A stretch of 46,239 bases of DNA from Bacteroidales bacterium (GCA_900766825.1 CAAFWU010000006.1:1-46239), one strand, 5' to 3'; counted from the stretch's first letter, positions 17,772 to 26,502 are shown. Made by a program: numbers and translations. The notes: generated from the sequence alone by a model not told the origin.

Positions 17772-18575
17772 TTAGACTTTGACCTCACAGGGTCTCTTTT
17801 GTTCTATGCCGAGACTGGTTTTGAGAAGATGCTTCATGCGACGGTGACGCTCGAAGGTCAAATGATTGATGGATAACCATATGCAACACTTATAGGGATC
17901 GAGGCCTCGAATTTCGGCATAGCGATCGATAAAGCGGGCCATGCGCTCGAGGTCGAGGGAGAGGGTTTGAATGGACTTCATCTCTCTTTTGGTTGAGACG
18001 CTGCCCATGCGCATGCGGTTGATATCCACAAGGGCAAAGGTGTAGTGCCCATCGGACTCGAGTTGGGGCAGGAGATTGCCAAGGTTATAGTCCCCAAGGA
18101 GAATGCGATTGCTAAAGAGGTTGGCAATGAAGACAGCGAGATCGTCTACAACAACATCTTGCTGTTCGGGAGTCAAGCTGAGCCATAGGGTGAGAAGCGA
18201 GGGGCGGGGCATATATTCGGAGACAAACCAGCCTGTGTGAAAGAAGCCATGATGCGTCTGGGTTATCCATGCCACAGGTCGAGGAGTTGAGACACCAAGT
18301 CCGAGGAGAGTTTGGGCATTGAGGTTGGCCCTTTCGCACTTAGTTTTGCGCAAACATGTGTAGACAAAACAGTTGGCTATGGTTGGACGCTTGAAGCGTT
18401 TGACAACATACTGTTTGCCACCAAAATGGCTAAGGATCACAGTGTTTCGGTTCTGACAAAAGATATGATCCTGCGAAAAGGTGCCCTCTACAATGGACTG
18501 AATAAAGGGTTTAAGCTGAGCATCTGAGGGGTCTAAGTGTGCAGTCGTTCGCTCGTCGATATTCCAATCGATCAT
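17772..18575 (-). CDS. Lipopolysaccharide kinase (InaA/Kdo kinase-like) family protein
   Basis: A 267-aa protein-kinase-fold enzyme likely to phosphorylate Kdo or core sugar in LPS. The N-lobe lysine is in 'QYVVKRFKRP' (Lys59). The catalytic loop reads 'LLGDYNLGNLLP', with Asp162 and Asn167, where many relatives have HGD. The metal-binding Asp184 lies in 'ALVDINRMRMG'. It is cytoplasmic, possibly peripheral at the membrane. The position upstream of folB and divergent from purD gives no further hint. The family call is fairly sure; the substrate is inferred. Confidence 0.82.
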   Translation of the reverse strand: MIDWNIDERTTAHLDPSDAQLKPFIQSIVEGTFSQDHIFCQNRNTVILSHFGGKQYVVKRFKRPTIANCFVYTCLRKTKCERANLNAQTLLGLGVSTPRPVAWITQTHHGFFHTGWFVSEYMPRPSLLTLWLSLTPEQQDVVVDDLAVFIANLFSNRILLGDYNLGNLLPQLESDGHYTFALVDINRMRMGSVSTKREMKSIQTLSLDLERMARFIDRYAEIRGLDPYKCCIWLSINHLTFERHRRMKHLLKTSLGIEQKRPCEVKV

Positions 18576-18710
18576 AGTAAAGAGAGTTTAAGTGTCTACA
18601 AATTTCGGACACAGGGGGCAAAAAATAATGCTCACTTTTTCGGCAAATGTGTGCAATTTATCATTTTCTTAACCCCAGTTGACTCATTGGGTGTTATGCT
18701 TTAAGTTTTC

Positions 18711-18741
18711 TTTTACACTCGTGCGAAAAGATTTATCTTTG
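18711..18741 (+). promoter_or_regulatory. Promoter of purD
   Basis: TATCTTTG (18734-18741) matches TAnnTTTG, with TTTT (18711-18714, one base off TTTG) 19 bp upstream. It leaves a leader of about 22 nt before the purD ATG, and lies in the divergent region with the LPS-kinase gene. Confidence 0.55.
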
Positions 18742-18770
18742 CAGACGTAATATTATATTAAGTAAACAAT

Positions 18771-20069
18771 ATGAACATACTCCTCATAGGTTCTGGCGGT
18801 CGCGAGAACGCCTTGGCATGGAAACTGAAGCAGAGTTCCAAACTCGACACTCTCTTTGTGGCCCCTGGCAATGCTGGCACAGCAGCGTTGGCAACAAATG
18901 TGGCCCTGAACCCCAACGACCATGAAGCGGTATGTAACTTTGTGGTCGAGAACAAGATAGACATGGTGGTAGTGGGCCCCGAGGAGCCACTGGTCAAGGG
19001 ATTGCACGATGCCATATTGGCCGACAGCCGCACCGCCAACATTCCCGTGATTGGTCCCCAAGCCCACGGAGCCCAACTGGAGGGCAGCAAAGATTTTGCC
19101 AAGGCCTTCATGGTTCGTCACAACATACCCACAGCCCGCTACCGCAGCTTCACCTCGACCAACATTGCCGAGGGCGAGCAGTTTCTGAGCGAGCTCAAAG
19201 CCCCCTACGTACTCAAGGCCGACGGTTTGGCTGCTGGCAAAGGTGTCCTTATTATAGAGGACCTTGAGGAGGCCAAATGCGAGTTGCGCGAGATGCTGGG
19301 TGGCATGTTTGGTTCGGCCAGCAGCACGGTGGTCATAGAGGAGTACCTGAGCGGTGTGGAGCTCTCGGTTTTTGTTCTGACCGATGGCAAGGGCTACGTC
19401 ATTCTCCCCGAGGCCAAAGACTACAAGCGTATTAAGGATGGCGACGAGGGCCCCAACACTGGTGGCATGGGTGCCGTATCGCCCGTTCCATTTGCCGACG
19501 CCACCTTCATGACCAAGGTGGAGGAGCGCATTGTACGCCCCACCGTAGAGGGTTTGGCCAAGGACAACATTCCCTACAAGGGCTTCATCTTCATTGGTCT
19601 AATGAACTGCGAAGGCGAGCCCTATGTTATTGAGTACAACGTTCGTATGGGCGACCCCGAGACCGAGGTTGTTATGCCTCGCCTCCGTTCGGACCTCGTG
19701 GAACTCTTTGAAGCCACAGCCGAGGGTCGCCTCAGTGAGTGCAAGGTGGACGTAGACCCTCAGACCTGCACCACGGTGATGATGGTGAGCGGAGGCTACC
19801 CCGGCTCCTATGCCAAGGGCAAAGTAATGACCGGCCTCGACCTCTGCGACCAGAACAGCATACTGTTCCATGCTGGCACCAAACTGAGTGACAAGGGCGA
19901 AACGCTAACCAATGGCGGCCGTGTGATTGCCGTCAGTTCGCTTGGCGAGACCATAGAGCAAGCCATTGGCAAGAGCTATGCCAACGTTAAGCGCATTGCT
20001 TTCGAGGACGCTTTCTATCGTCAGGACATTGGTCAGGACATGATTCGCATCCGCGACGCCAGAAAATAA
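18771..20069 (+). CDS. purD: Phosphoribosylamine--glycine ligase
   Basis: A 432-aa GAR synthetase, an ATP-grasp enzyme and the second step of purine synthesis. The N-terminal segment is ILLIGSGGRENALAWKL, followed by 'VVGPEEPLVKG', the ATP-grasp block 'VLKADGLAAGKGVLI' and the metal and substrate block 'EYNVRMGDPETEVVMPRL'. It is full length. One oddity is that the family motif GGREHA reads GGRENA here (His to Asn). It is the first gene of a transcription unit with the membrane protein that follows. Confidence 0.96.
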   Translation: MNILLIGSGGRENALAWKLKQSSKLDTLFVAPGNAGTAALATNVALNPNDHEAVCNFVVENKIDMVVVGPEEPLVKGLHDAILADSRTANIPVIGPQAHGAQLEGSKDFAKAFMVRHNIPTARYRSFTSTNIAEGEQFLSELKAPYVLKADGLAAGKGVLIIEDLEEAKCELREMLGGMFGSASSTVVIEEYLSGVELSVFVLTDGKGYVILPEAKDYKRIKDGDEGPNTGGMGAVSPVPFADATFMTKVEERIVRPTVEGLAKDNIPYKGFIFIGLMNCEGEPYVIEYNVRMGDPETEVVMPRLRSDLVELFEATAEGRLSECKVDVDPQTCTTVMMVSGGYPGSYAKGKVMTGLDLCDQNSILFHAGTKLSDKGETLTNGGRVIAVSSLGETIEQAIGKSYANVKRIAFEDAFYRQDIGQDMIRIRDARK

Positions 20070-20108
20070 GTGACTCATCTACATTGAAATAAAACGAAAT
20101 AGTCCACC

Positions 20109-21083
20109 GTGTACCGCCTCTTTTCACGCAACGATCTGATGAGCTACATCCTGTTGGTTGTGCTCATGGTTCTGCTCCGACTGCGACTACTGCTCAGTCC
20201 CGAGACCTACGTGCTGGCGGACACACCAGACCTCTTCTCGCCCTTTTGGACCGACTTGTTTGGTCATGTGGCGGCGGGCACCACATTGTCGGGCATTCTG
20301 GCCATTATTGTGATGACTCTGACTGCCCTCATTGTGGCCAATCTGGTTAACCGTTTTCGTTTAGCACCGCAGCCCTCGGCATTGGGCGGTCTCTTTTTTG
20401 TAATACTTTGCGGAGGTCCAAGGCTTACCATTGGTTTCCAGCCCATAATGTTCTTTACGCTCTCGCTTGTGTGGGCACTGGATAGGTTCTTCTCGGCTCA
20501 GGGCAAGGACCGACCCTACCTTAGCGTGGCGTGGGGTGTGGCCATTGCCACGTTTGGTGCAATGCTGTGGACCAAGGGTTTGTGGCTGCTGCTCTTCTTG
20601 CCTGTGGCGCTGGCTCTGCTTCGTTTGGCAAGGCCACGCATTCTGCTATCGGGATTGGTTGGGTTCATAACGGTGGTTATCATCATGACCTCGGTGGCAC
20701 TCTTCCACAGCAACCCTTTGGAGGTGGCGGATGCCTTTGTAAGCTCACTTTGGGCCACGATGCCCTACTGGCGTTTGGGTCCTGTGTCGCTCACCTACTT
20801 TTTGGTAACGCTGGGCATATGCCTCATGGCCGTTATGAATGTTCAGCGCCATTTGGTGGAGACGAACATTAACGTTAGCCGCCGACTGCGTGTGGCTGAG
20901 TGGCTGCTCTTCATAACCATATTCTTGCAGTTGCTGCCCACCTATTCATTGGAGGTTCAGATGCTTACGGCAGTTGGAGCTTCGCTTCTTTTGCCTCGTT
21001 TTGTGGCTGGACTTAGCACGCGTGGGGCCGAGATTGTGACCATTACGCTGGCGGCGTTGGCGTTCTGGATTATTTATATGTAG
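20109..21083 (+). CDS. Polytopic membrane protein (possibly DUF6427-like)
   Basis: A 324-aa very hydrophobic protein with about eight or nine predicted transmembrane segments (for example 'YILLVVLMVLLRLRLLL' near the N-terminus and 'ITLALAALAFWIIYM' at the end). The start is GTG, 39 bp after the purD stop; no earlier ATG fits. No transport or enzyme motif is recognised. A purD neighbour of this size and topology in Bacteroidota is often a DUF6427-type protein, but I cannot confirm this. The terminator at 21111-21165 separates it from the next gene. Confidence 0.7.
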   Translation: MYRLFSRNDLMSYILLVVLMVLLRLRLLLSPETYVLADTPDLFSPFWTDLFGHVAAGTTLSGILAIIVMTLTALIVANLVNRFRLAPQPSALGGLFFVILCGGPRLTIGFQPIMFFTLSLVWALDRFFSAQGKDRPYLSVAWGVAIATFGAMLWTKGLWLLLFLPVALALLRLARPRILLSGLVGFITVVIIMTSVALFHSNPLEVADAFVSSLWATMPYWRLGPVSLTYFLVTLGICLMAVMNVQRHLVETNINVSRRLRVAEWLLFITIFLQLLPTYSLEVQMLTAVGASLLLPRFVAGLSTRGAEIVTITLAALAFWIIYM

Positions 21084-21110
21084 AGTAAAGTTTTTATTTA
21101 AGTGATATCA

Positions 21111-21165
21111 CAAACCGCTGCGGTCCCATGACGCATAGTGTGGGCTTCGGCGGTTTGGTCTTTTT
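21111..21165 (+). terminator. Terminator between the membrane protein and the deacetylase
   Basis: A perfect 8-bp outer stem (21111-21118 with 21150-21157) encloses a second small hairpin (CCCA/TGGG) and is followed by five T residues at 21161-21165. It covers the ATG at 21128, which makes that codon an unlikely start for the deacetylase. Confidence 0.7.
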
Positions 21166-21172
21166 ATGTGCA

Positions 21173-21838
21173 ATGAAGATATTCGACTCATTCATAATTC
21201 AACCTCCTCAGTTTCTGAGGGTTCTGTTTCCTCATTCGTTTTGGCGAGGACCTCACAGTGAAAAAAAGGGCGAGGCTCCCACGGTCTACCTGACGTTTGA
21301 CGATGGACCTGTGCCAGAGCAGACGCCGTGGGTATTGGACCTGCTGGCGAGTCATGGTATTAAGGGGACTTTTTTTTGCGTGGGGGAGAATGTGCACAAG
21401 CACCCCGAGATATTTGAGCGTTTGGTGCGTGAGGGGCATGCGGTGGGTAACCATACGTATAATCACGTGCCACTCTTTAGAAAGGGAGTCACTTGGCGGG
21501 GCTATTTGGAGAATGTAGATAAGTGTCAGGAGGTTATGGAACAGAGACCACGGCTCTTTAGGGCACCGCATGGTCACATTCTTCCTTGGCGAGCATGGCA
21601 ACTGACAAGGGATAGGTTCAGCCATTTGGTGTTTTGGGACGTGATGCCTATGGACTACGACAATAGGCTGACTCCCAACGAGGTGGCGGAGAATGTTATG
21701 CGCTATGTTCGCCCAGGGTCGGTTATTGTGATGCACGACTCTATAAAGGCTGGGGAGAGGATGCGTGTGGCACTTACACGGACTATTGAGGAGCTAAAGC
21801 AGAGGGGTTGGCGGTTTTTGACCATTGGGGAGGAATAG
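21173..21838 (+). CDS. Polysaccharide deacetylase (NodB homology domain)
   Basis: A 221-aa carbohydrate esterase family 4 protein that removes acyl groups from an amino-sugar polymer such as peptidoglycan or a surface glycan. Seen in order: TFDDGP (catalytic base and metal Asp), HTYNH (the HxxxH metal ligands), RAPHGH (the RxPxG motif) and VIVMHDS near the end. I chose the ATG at 21173 (MKIFDSFIIQPP) over the in-frame ATG 45 bp upstream because the earlier one lies inside a terminator hairpin. There is no obvious cleavable signal peptide, so the site of action is unclear. Confidence 0.88.
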   Translation: MKIFDSFIIQPPQFLRVLFPHSFWRGPHSEKKGEAPTVYLTFDDGPVPEQTPWVLDLLASHGIKGTFFCVGENVHKHPEIFERLVREGHAVGNHTYNHVPLFRKGVTWRGYLENVDKCQEVMEQRPRLFRAPHGHILPWRAWQLTRDRFSHLVFWDVMPMDYDNRLTPNEVAENVMRYVRPGSVIVMHDSIKAGERMRVALTRTIEELKQRGWRFLTIGEE

Positions 21839-21891
21839 GTTGTTTTGCGATGGGTATTCCTTTTAATTATTCCTTACATAAGCTTTTCTCA

Positions 21892-21960
21892 CCTCAAAAG
21901 TTAGCAACGAAATGCCCCAAAAGTTAGTTGTGATTTGCCCCAAAAGTTAGTTCCAGAATC
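21892..21960. repeat. Three direct repeats with an exact 23-bp period
   Basis: The 13-mer C(C/T)CAAAAGTTAG core (CCTCAAAAGTTAG once, CCCCAAAAGTTAG twice) starts at 21892, 21915 and 21938. The exact 23-bp step suggests protein-binding repeats. Subterminal direct repeats of this size are known at the ends of IS21-type elements, so a leftover insertion-sequence end is one explanation. No transposase remnant is seen. Confidence 0.75.
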
Positions 21961-22236
21961 CACTACACAAAATAAATCAACACTTTAAACAAAGGGGCAT
22001 AAAGAGACAAAAAACGCAGCAATATAAGGTTTTTATTTACCAAAATAACATTTTTGCCTATGTACAATATTGAGGCTTCGCATTAATTGTTTGTTGCAAA
22101 TTGGTTCATAAAACAGAGAAAATATGTGTCGAGAAAAAGTTCGTGCTTTACGAAGACCTTTGCTTCTCCCTTTAGTTAAGAGTTCTGTCGTTTTCATATC
22201 AATCATTAATTAACACAAAGTCGTCTCTTTTTTGTC

Positions 22237-22244
22237 TATCTTTG
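22237..22244 (+). promoter_or_regulatory. Candidate -7 element for the ftsX-DUF3098-uppP-truB operon
   Basis: TATCTTTG matches TAnnTTTG, 28 bp upstream of the ftsX start. No good -33 element is seen at the right distance. Confidence 0.45.
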
Positions 22245-22271
22245 TCTTTAACATAGACTTGCTATTGCTGT

Positions 22272-23150
22272 ATGCACAACCAGTCCAATACGGCTGCGAC
22301 ACGAAAGCTGCGCAGTTCGTACTTCACCACCACCATAAGCATTGCCCTCGTGCTCTTCCTTTTGGGCATGATTGGGCTCTTGCTGCTCAATGCACAGAGG
22401 GTCTCGGCCTACGTTAAGGAGAACCTCTGTTTGACAGTAACATTCCGTCCCGACGCTCGCGACGCCGAGGTGCGACAGATTGAAAAACAGCTGCTTGCAA
22501 CACCTCAGGTAAAGTCGGTGGACTATATTGACAAGGACGAGGCAGCCCGCCGCATGGAGAAGAGTTTGGGCGAAGACTTCCTCTCGACCCTACGCTTCAA
22601 CCCCTTGCTGCCCACTATGGAGGTCAAGCTCTTTGCGGACTATACGGATGCAGAGAGCATGGAGCAGATTGCCCAAACCATAAGGGGCTATAAACCAGTG
22701 CGCGAGGTGAACTTTGAACGCGATGTGGTGAACCTTATTCACGAGAACATACGCAAGATTTCGCTTGTGCTGCTGGGCTTCTCGCTGCTTATGCTGCTGG
22801 TGGCCGTTACGCTTATTAACAACACGGTGCGCCTCATGGTCTACAGCAAGCGTTTCCTTATTCGCACCATGCAATTGGTTGGAGCCACACGCTCTTTTAT
22901 CCGTAGACCATTCTTGCTGAACAGTTTGCTTCAGGGGCTGATAGGTGGCTTGGTGGCCAATGGTTTGCTCACAGCGGTTATTATGACGGTGTCGCGGTCG
23001 ATGCCTGGGGTCATTGGTTTCGACAACACGGTGTCGGTGGCTGTGCTCTTCGGGCTCGTATTCTTGGTGGGCATGCTCATTACGCTATGCTCCACGGTCT
23101 CGTCGGTGAACAAATATCTGTCGCTTCGCACGGCCGACCTCTACGTTTAG
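22272..23150 (+). CDS. ftsX: Cell division protein FtsX (ABC transporter permease)
   Basis: A 292-aa inner-membrane protein that, with the ATPase FtsE, activates peptidoglycan hydrolases at the septum. Topology matches FtsX: a cytoplasmic N-terminus, TM1 (about 20-40), a periplasmic domain with 'VTFRPDARDAEVRQIEKQLL' and 'VKSVDYIDKDEAARRMEKSL', then three more helices (about 165-190, 213-240, 258-282). The 'RTMQLVGATRSFIRRPFLL' segment between TM2 and TM3 is typical. ftsE is not in the window. It is the first gene of the cluster with DUF3098, uppP and truB. Confidence 0.93.
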   Translation: MHNQSNTAATRKLRSSYFTTTISIALVLFLLGMIGLLLLNAQRVSAYVKENLCLTVTFRPDARDAEVRQIEKQLLATPQVKSVDYIDKDEAARRMEKSLGEDFLSTLRFNPLLPTMEVKLFADYTDAESMEQIAQTIRGYKPVREVNFERDVVNLIHENIRKISLVLLGFSLLMLLVAVTLINNTVRLMVYSKRFLIRTMQLVGATRSFIRRPFLLNSLLQGLIGGLVANGLLTAVIMTVSRSMPGVIGFDNTVSVAVLFGLVFLVGMLITLCSTVSSVNKYLSLRTADLYV

Positions 23151-23218
23151 GTGGGGGGGAGAGATAGAACGGAGCAAACACAAAACTTTTTTCTTGAACA
23201 CGGTTTCTTTTCAAAACA

Positions 23219-23473
23219 ATGAAAGACTTCATAAACAATTTGTTGGGCGACAACACTCAGAAGGAGGGTTTTGCTCTTGGGCTTGCAAACTATAAGCTCT
23301 TGGCCATTGGTTTGGCCATTATAATACTGGGCTTTGTGCTTATGGCAGGCGGTGGCAGCGAGGATCCCAATGTGTTCGACGAGAGCATCTACGACTTCCG
23401 CCACATAACCTTGGCCCCCATTGTGGTGCTTATTGGTTTTGGTTTCGAGGTCTACGCCATCATGAAGAAATAG
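23219..23473 (+). CDS. DUF3098 family small membrane protein
   Basis: An 84-aa protein with two transmembrane helices (about 25-45 and 64-82) joined by a short loop 'GGGSEDPNVFDESIYDFRHI', which is recognisable as DUF3098. This Bacteroidota family sits between ftsX and uppP and may help FtsX or cell-envelope assembly, but its function is not known. Gaps to its neighbours are 68 and 62 bp. Confidence 0.88.
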   Translation: MKDFINNLLGDNTQKEGFALGLANYKLLAIGLAIIILGFVLMAGGGSEDPNVFDESIYDFRHITLAPIVVLIGFGFEVYAIMKK

Positions 23474-23535
23474 GAATGTTGGGTTAGACACCTTGCGCCA
23501 ACAAAGACAAAATATACCCTCTTAGGAAAAAGACG

Positions 23536-24339
23536 ATGGACACACTCCAAGCCCTTATACTGGGCATTTTGCAGGGCCTGACAGAGTATTTGCCAGTGAG
23601 CAGCTCGGGTCATTTGGTCATTGCATCGCACCTCTTTGGCGTGGATGCCGAGGAGAATTTGACCTTCACCATTGTGGTTCACGTGGCCACGGTGCTCTCC
23701 ACCATTGTAATCTTATGGCAGGAGATTTGGTGGCTGATAAAGGGCATATGCGAGTTTAAGATGAACGATGCCATGCGCTACGCCATTAATATCCTGATTT
23801 CCATGATACCCATTGGCATTGTGGGCGTATTTTTCAAAGACACCGTGGAGGATATTTTTGGCTCGGGCATAACAATTGTCTCGTGCATGTTGCTGGTTAC
23901 GGCACTGCTGCTTGCCTTCTCGTTCTTTGCATCGCCAAGGGGCAAGGAGACCATAGGCAAGAGAGACGCTTTTATCATTGGTCTGGCTCAAGCACTGGCT
24001 GTGTTGCCAGGTCTCTCTCGCTCGGGTTCCACCATTGCCACGGGTCTGCTGCTGGGCAACAGCAAACAGAACATGGCTCAGTTCTCGTTCCTGATGGTTA
24101 TTCCTCCAATCTTGGGCGAGGCTTTGCTCGATGGCATTAAGCTGCTGACGGATGCCACCGACAGCATGGGCGTGTCCACCGTGTCGCCCTTGGCACTGCT
24201 GGTAGGCTTCTTGGCCGCATTCCTCTCGGGCTGCTTGGCTTGCAAACTTATGATCGGCATTGTGCGCAAAGGCAAACTTATTTGGTTTGCTCTATACTGC
24301 GCCATTGTGGGTCTGGCTTCACTCATCTTCTTGTCGTAA
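23536..24339 (+). CDS. uppP: Undecaprenyl-diphosphatase
   Basis: A 267-aa integral membrane enzyme (BacA/UppP) that recycles undecaprenyl pyrophosphate to the monophosphate carrier for peptidoglycan and O-antigen synthesis; overproduction can give bacitracin resistance. Both family motifs are complete: 'GLTEYLPVSSSGHLVI' near the N-terminus and 'LPGLSRSGSTIATGLLLG' in the middle. About eight membrane helices are seen. truB starts 12 bp after its stop. Confidence 0.96.
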   Translation: MDTLQALILGILQGLTEYLPVSSSGHLVIASHLFGVDAEENLTFTIVVHVATVLSTIVILWQEIWWLIKGICEFKMNDAMRYAINILISMIPIGIVGVFFKDTVEDIFGSGITIVSCMLLVTALLLAFSFFASPRGKETIGKRDAFIIGLAQALAVLPGLSRSGSTIATGLLLGNSKQNMAQFSFLMVIPPILGEALLDGIKLLTDATDSMGVSTVSPLALLVGFLAAFLSGCLACKLMIGIVRKGKLIWFALYCAIVGLASLIFLS

Positions 24340-24351
24340 CACCACTGGGCA

Positions 24352-25122
24352 ATGACGGATAACGGACATAAGACGCCCGCCACGGCACCTAATGGACCTC
24401 AGCAACCTCAGCTGAGTGCTACGGCACAGAGTTTTGTGGATGGTCGCACTCTGCTAATTGACAAGCCTTTGACTTGGACATCGTTCGACGCAGTGAACAA
24501 AGTGCGCTTCATGTTGAAACGACATCAGGGGATAAAAAAGATTAAGGTGGGTCATGCTGGCACACTGGATCCCTTGGCCACGGGACTGATTATTGTATGC
24601 ACAGGACGCGCCACCAAGGGGTTGCAGACTCTTATGGATCATGACAAAGAGTATGTGGCCACACTGAAGTTGGGCGTGACCACACCTTCGTTCGACGGAG
24701 AGACTCAGCCCGATGGCACCTACCCTACGGATCACATAACGAGGGAACTGATAGACAAGGTATTGACCGAGCAGTTCACGGGGGCCATAGATCAGGTGCC
24801 ACCCACATTTTCGGCCATTAGGGTCGATGGGCACCGAGCCTACGAATACGCTCGCAAGGGACGTCATGATGAGATTGAGCTTCAGAGCCGCCCCATTGTA
24901 ATAAGCGAGATGGAGGTGCTGGGCTATGAGGCCGATGAGTTGACTCTGCGCATTGCCTGTAGCAAGGGCACCTATATCAGGGCTTTGGCTCGCGACATAG
25001 GTCGTGCTTTGGGGTCGGGAGCCTACCTTACGGCTCTGCGCCGCACAAGGGTTGGGAGTGCCAATGTGGCCGATGCCCTAACCATGGAGCAGGTGGAGGA
25101 ACTCATTAGTCGTCAGGACTAA
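24352..25122 (+). CDS. truB: tRNA pseudouridine(55) synthase
   Basis: A 256-aa enzyme that makes pseudouridine-55 in the T-loop of tRNAs. The catalytic Asp73 is in 'KVGHAGTLDPLATGLI'. 'PPTFSAIRVDGHRAYEYAR' and 'CSKGTYIRALARDIGRALG' are the other family blocks. A tail of about 28 residues rich in Pro, Gln, Thr and Ala precedes the usual start (LLIDKPLTWTSFD). The tail may be real, as no better start codon lies near residue 28. Confidence 0.95.
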   Translation: MTDNGHKTPATAPNGPQQPQLSATAQSFVDGRTLLIDKPLTWTSFDAVNKVRFMLKRHQGIKKIKVGHAGTLDPLATGLIIVCTGRATKGLQTLMDHDKEYVATLKLGVTTPSFDGETQPDGTYPTDHITRELIDKVLTEQFTGAIDQVPPTFSAIRVDGHRAYEYARKGRHDEIELQSRPIVISEMEVLGYEADELTLRIACSKGTYIRALARDIGRALGSGAYLTALRRTRVGSANVADALTMEQVEELISRQD

Positions 25123-25237
25123 GCTCCGTGGGGTGTGACATACAAAAGTTGGGACTTAGTTTTCGCCCCGCTCTCCCCTACCCTCTCCTTAAAAATACTA
25201 TAGACGAAAAAAATTAACGCAGCGACTGCATTTAGAT

Positions 25238-26287
25238 ATGAAACTTTCTGAATTCGAATACCGCTACTCCGAGGACCACATTGCGCAGTTTCCTACCGAG
25301 AACCGCGACGAGTGTCGTTTGTTGGTCCTGAACAGAAAGACAGGTGAGATAGAGCACAAGATTTTCAAAGATGTGCTGGACTACTTCGACGATGGCGACG
25401 TGATGGTTGTGAACAACACACGTGTCTTCCCTGCCCGCCTCTATGGCAACAAAGAGAAGACGGGAGCCTGCATCGAGGTCTTCTTGCTCCGCGAACTCAA
25501 CAGCGAGCAGCACCTATGGGACGTGTTGGTGGACCCAGCGCGCAAGATACGCATAGGCAACAAGCTCTATTTTGGTGAGGACAACTCGATGGTGGCCGAG
25601 GTGATAGACAACACCACGAGCCGCGGTCGTACGCTTCGTTTCCTCTTCGATGGCACCCACGAGGAGTTTCGCGATGCTCTCTACGCATTGGGTCAAACAC
25701 CTCTGCCAGACTGCATTAAGCGCAAGCCTGTGCCCGAGGATGCCGAGAATTATCAGACCATTTTTGCTAAGCACGAGGGTGCAGTGGCATCGCCCACGGC
25801 GGCTCTGCACTTCAGCCGTCAGCTGCACAAACGTTGCGAGATCAAGGGCATAGACTTTGCCGAGGTGACGCTTCACGTTGGTTTGGGCGGCTTCCGCGAT
25901 GTGGAGGTTGAGGACCTGACGAAGCATAAGATGGATAGCGAGCAGCTGATAATAACGCCCGATCAGGTGGAGCGTGTGAACCGCGCCAAGGATGAGCAGA
26001 AGCGCGTGTGTGCTGTGGGCACCACAGTGGTTCGTGCTCTGGAGACGGCAGTGTCGACACAGGGTCATATTGTGCCTTTCGATGGTTGGACGAATAAGTT
26101 CATCTTTCCCCCCTATGAGTTTCAGGTTCCCACGAGCATGATCTCGAACTTCCATCTCTCGATGTCCACAATGTTGATGTTGGTTTGTGCGTTTGGCGGA
26201 TATAATAATGTTATGAATGCCTATCGCACGGCTATCGACGAGGGGTATCGCATTGGTCCTTATGGGGATGCGATGCTTATTATATAA
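25238..26287 (+). CDS. queA: S-adenosylmethionine:tRNA ribosyltransferase-isomerase
   Basis: A 349-aa enzyme that transfers the ribosyl part of SAM to preQ1-modified tRNA, forming epoxyqueuosine. Family blocks seen are 'VMVVNNTRVFPARLYGNKE', 'GAVASPTAALHFS', 'VTLHVGLGGFRDVEVEDL' and 'VGTTVVRALET', and the length is standard. It follows truB by 115 bp, so it may have its own promoter. The hairpin at 26311-26357 ends the unit, and the composition changes sharply beyond it. Confidence 0.96.
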   Translation: MKLSEFEYRYSEDHIAQFPTENRDECRLLVLNRKTGEIEHKIFKDVLDYFDDGDVMVVNNTRVFPARLYGNKEKTGACIEVFLLRELNSEQHLWDVLVDPARKIRIGNKLYFGEDNSMVAEVIDNTTSRGRTLRFLFDGTHEEFRDALYALGQTPLPDCIKRKPVPEDAENYQTIFAKHEGAVASPTAALHFSRQLHKRCEIKGIDFAEVTLHVGLGGFRDVEVEDLTKHKMDSEQLIITPDQVERVNRAKDEQKRVCAVGTTVVRALETAVSTQGHIVPFDGWTNKFIFPPYEFQVPTSMISNFHLSMSTMLMLVCAFGGYNNVMNAYRTAIDEGYRIGPYGDAMLII

Positions 26288-26310
26288 GATACTGTAAGTT
26301 TGGATATTGC

Positions 26311-26357
26311 GCGCGCAGCTTACCTGGGGTTCTTCTGGGGGCTTCGCGCTTTTTTTG
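26311..26357 (+). terminator. Terminator of queA, left border of the defence island
   Basis: Arms at 26311-26319 and 26341-26349 pair over eight positions with one mismatch and are followed by seven T residues. The loop is long (about 21 nt), so this is probable but not ideal. Confidence 0.55.
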
Positions 26358-26502
26358 AAAAAGAAGGGGTATATTTTGCATTTAACTTTTTACTAATATA
26401 GGATATAATACTTTCGGAGGCTGCTGTTTTTGAGGCTTTCTTTATTAAGGGGGACTGTTATATTGAATAGCATCATTCATAAATAAGGAGATAATAACAA
26501 CG

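Larger units (their letters stand above)
21839..22271. other. Intergenic region before ftsX
   Basis: 433 bp, AT-rich, with no coding sequence supported. It contains three 23-bp direct repeats (21892-21950) and, at its right end, a candidate ftsX promoter box. The rest shows nothing recognisable. Confidence 0.6.

Noticed and set aside
21839..22271. A transposase gene remnant next to the 23-bp repeats
   Set aside because: No frame in either strand shows DDE or integrase-like motifs; only the repeats remain.
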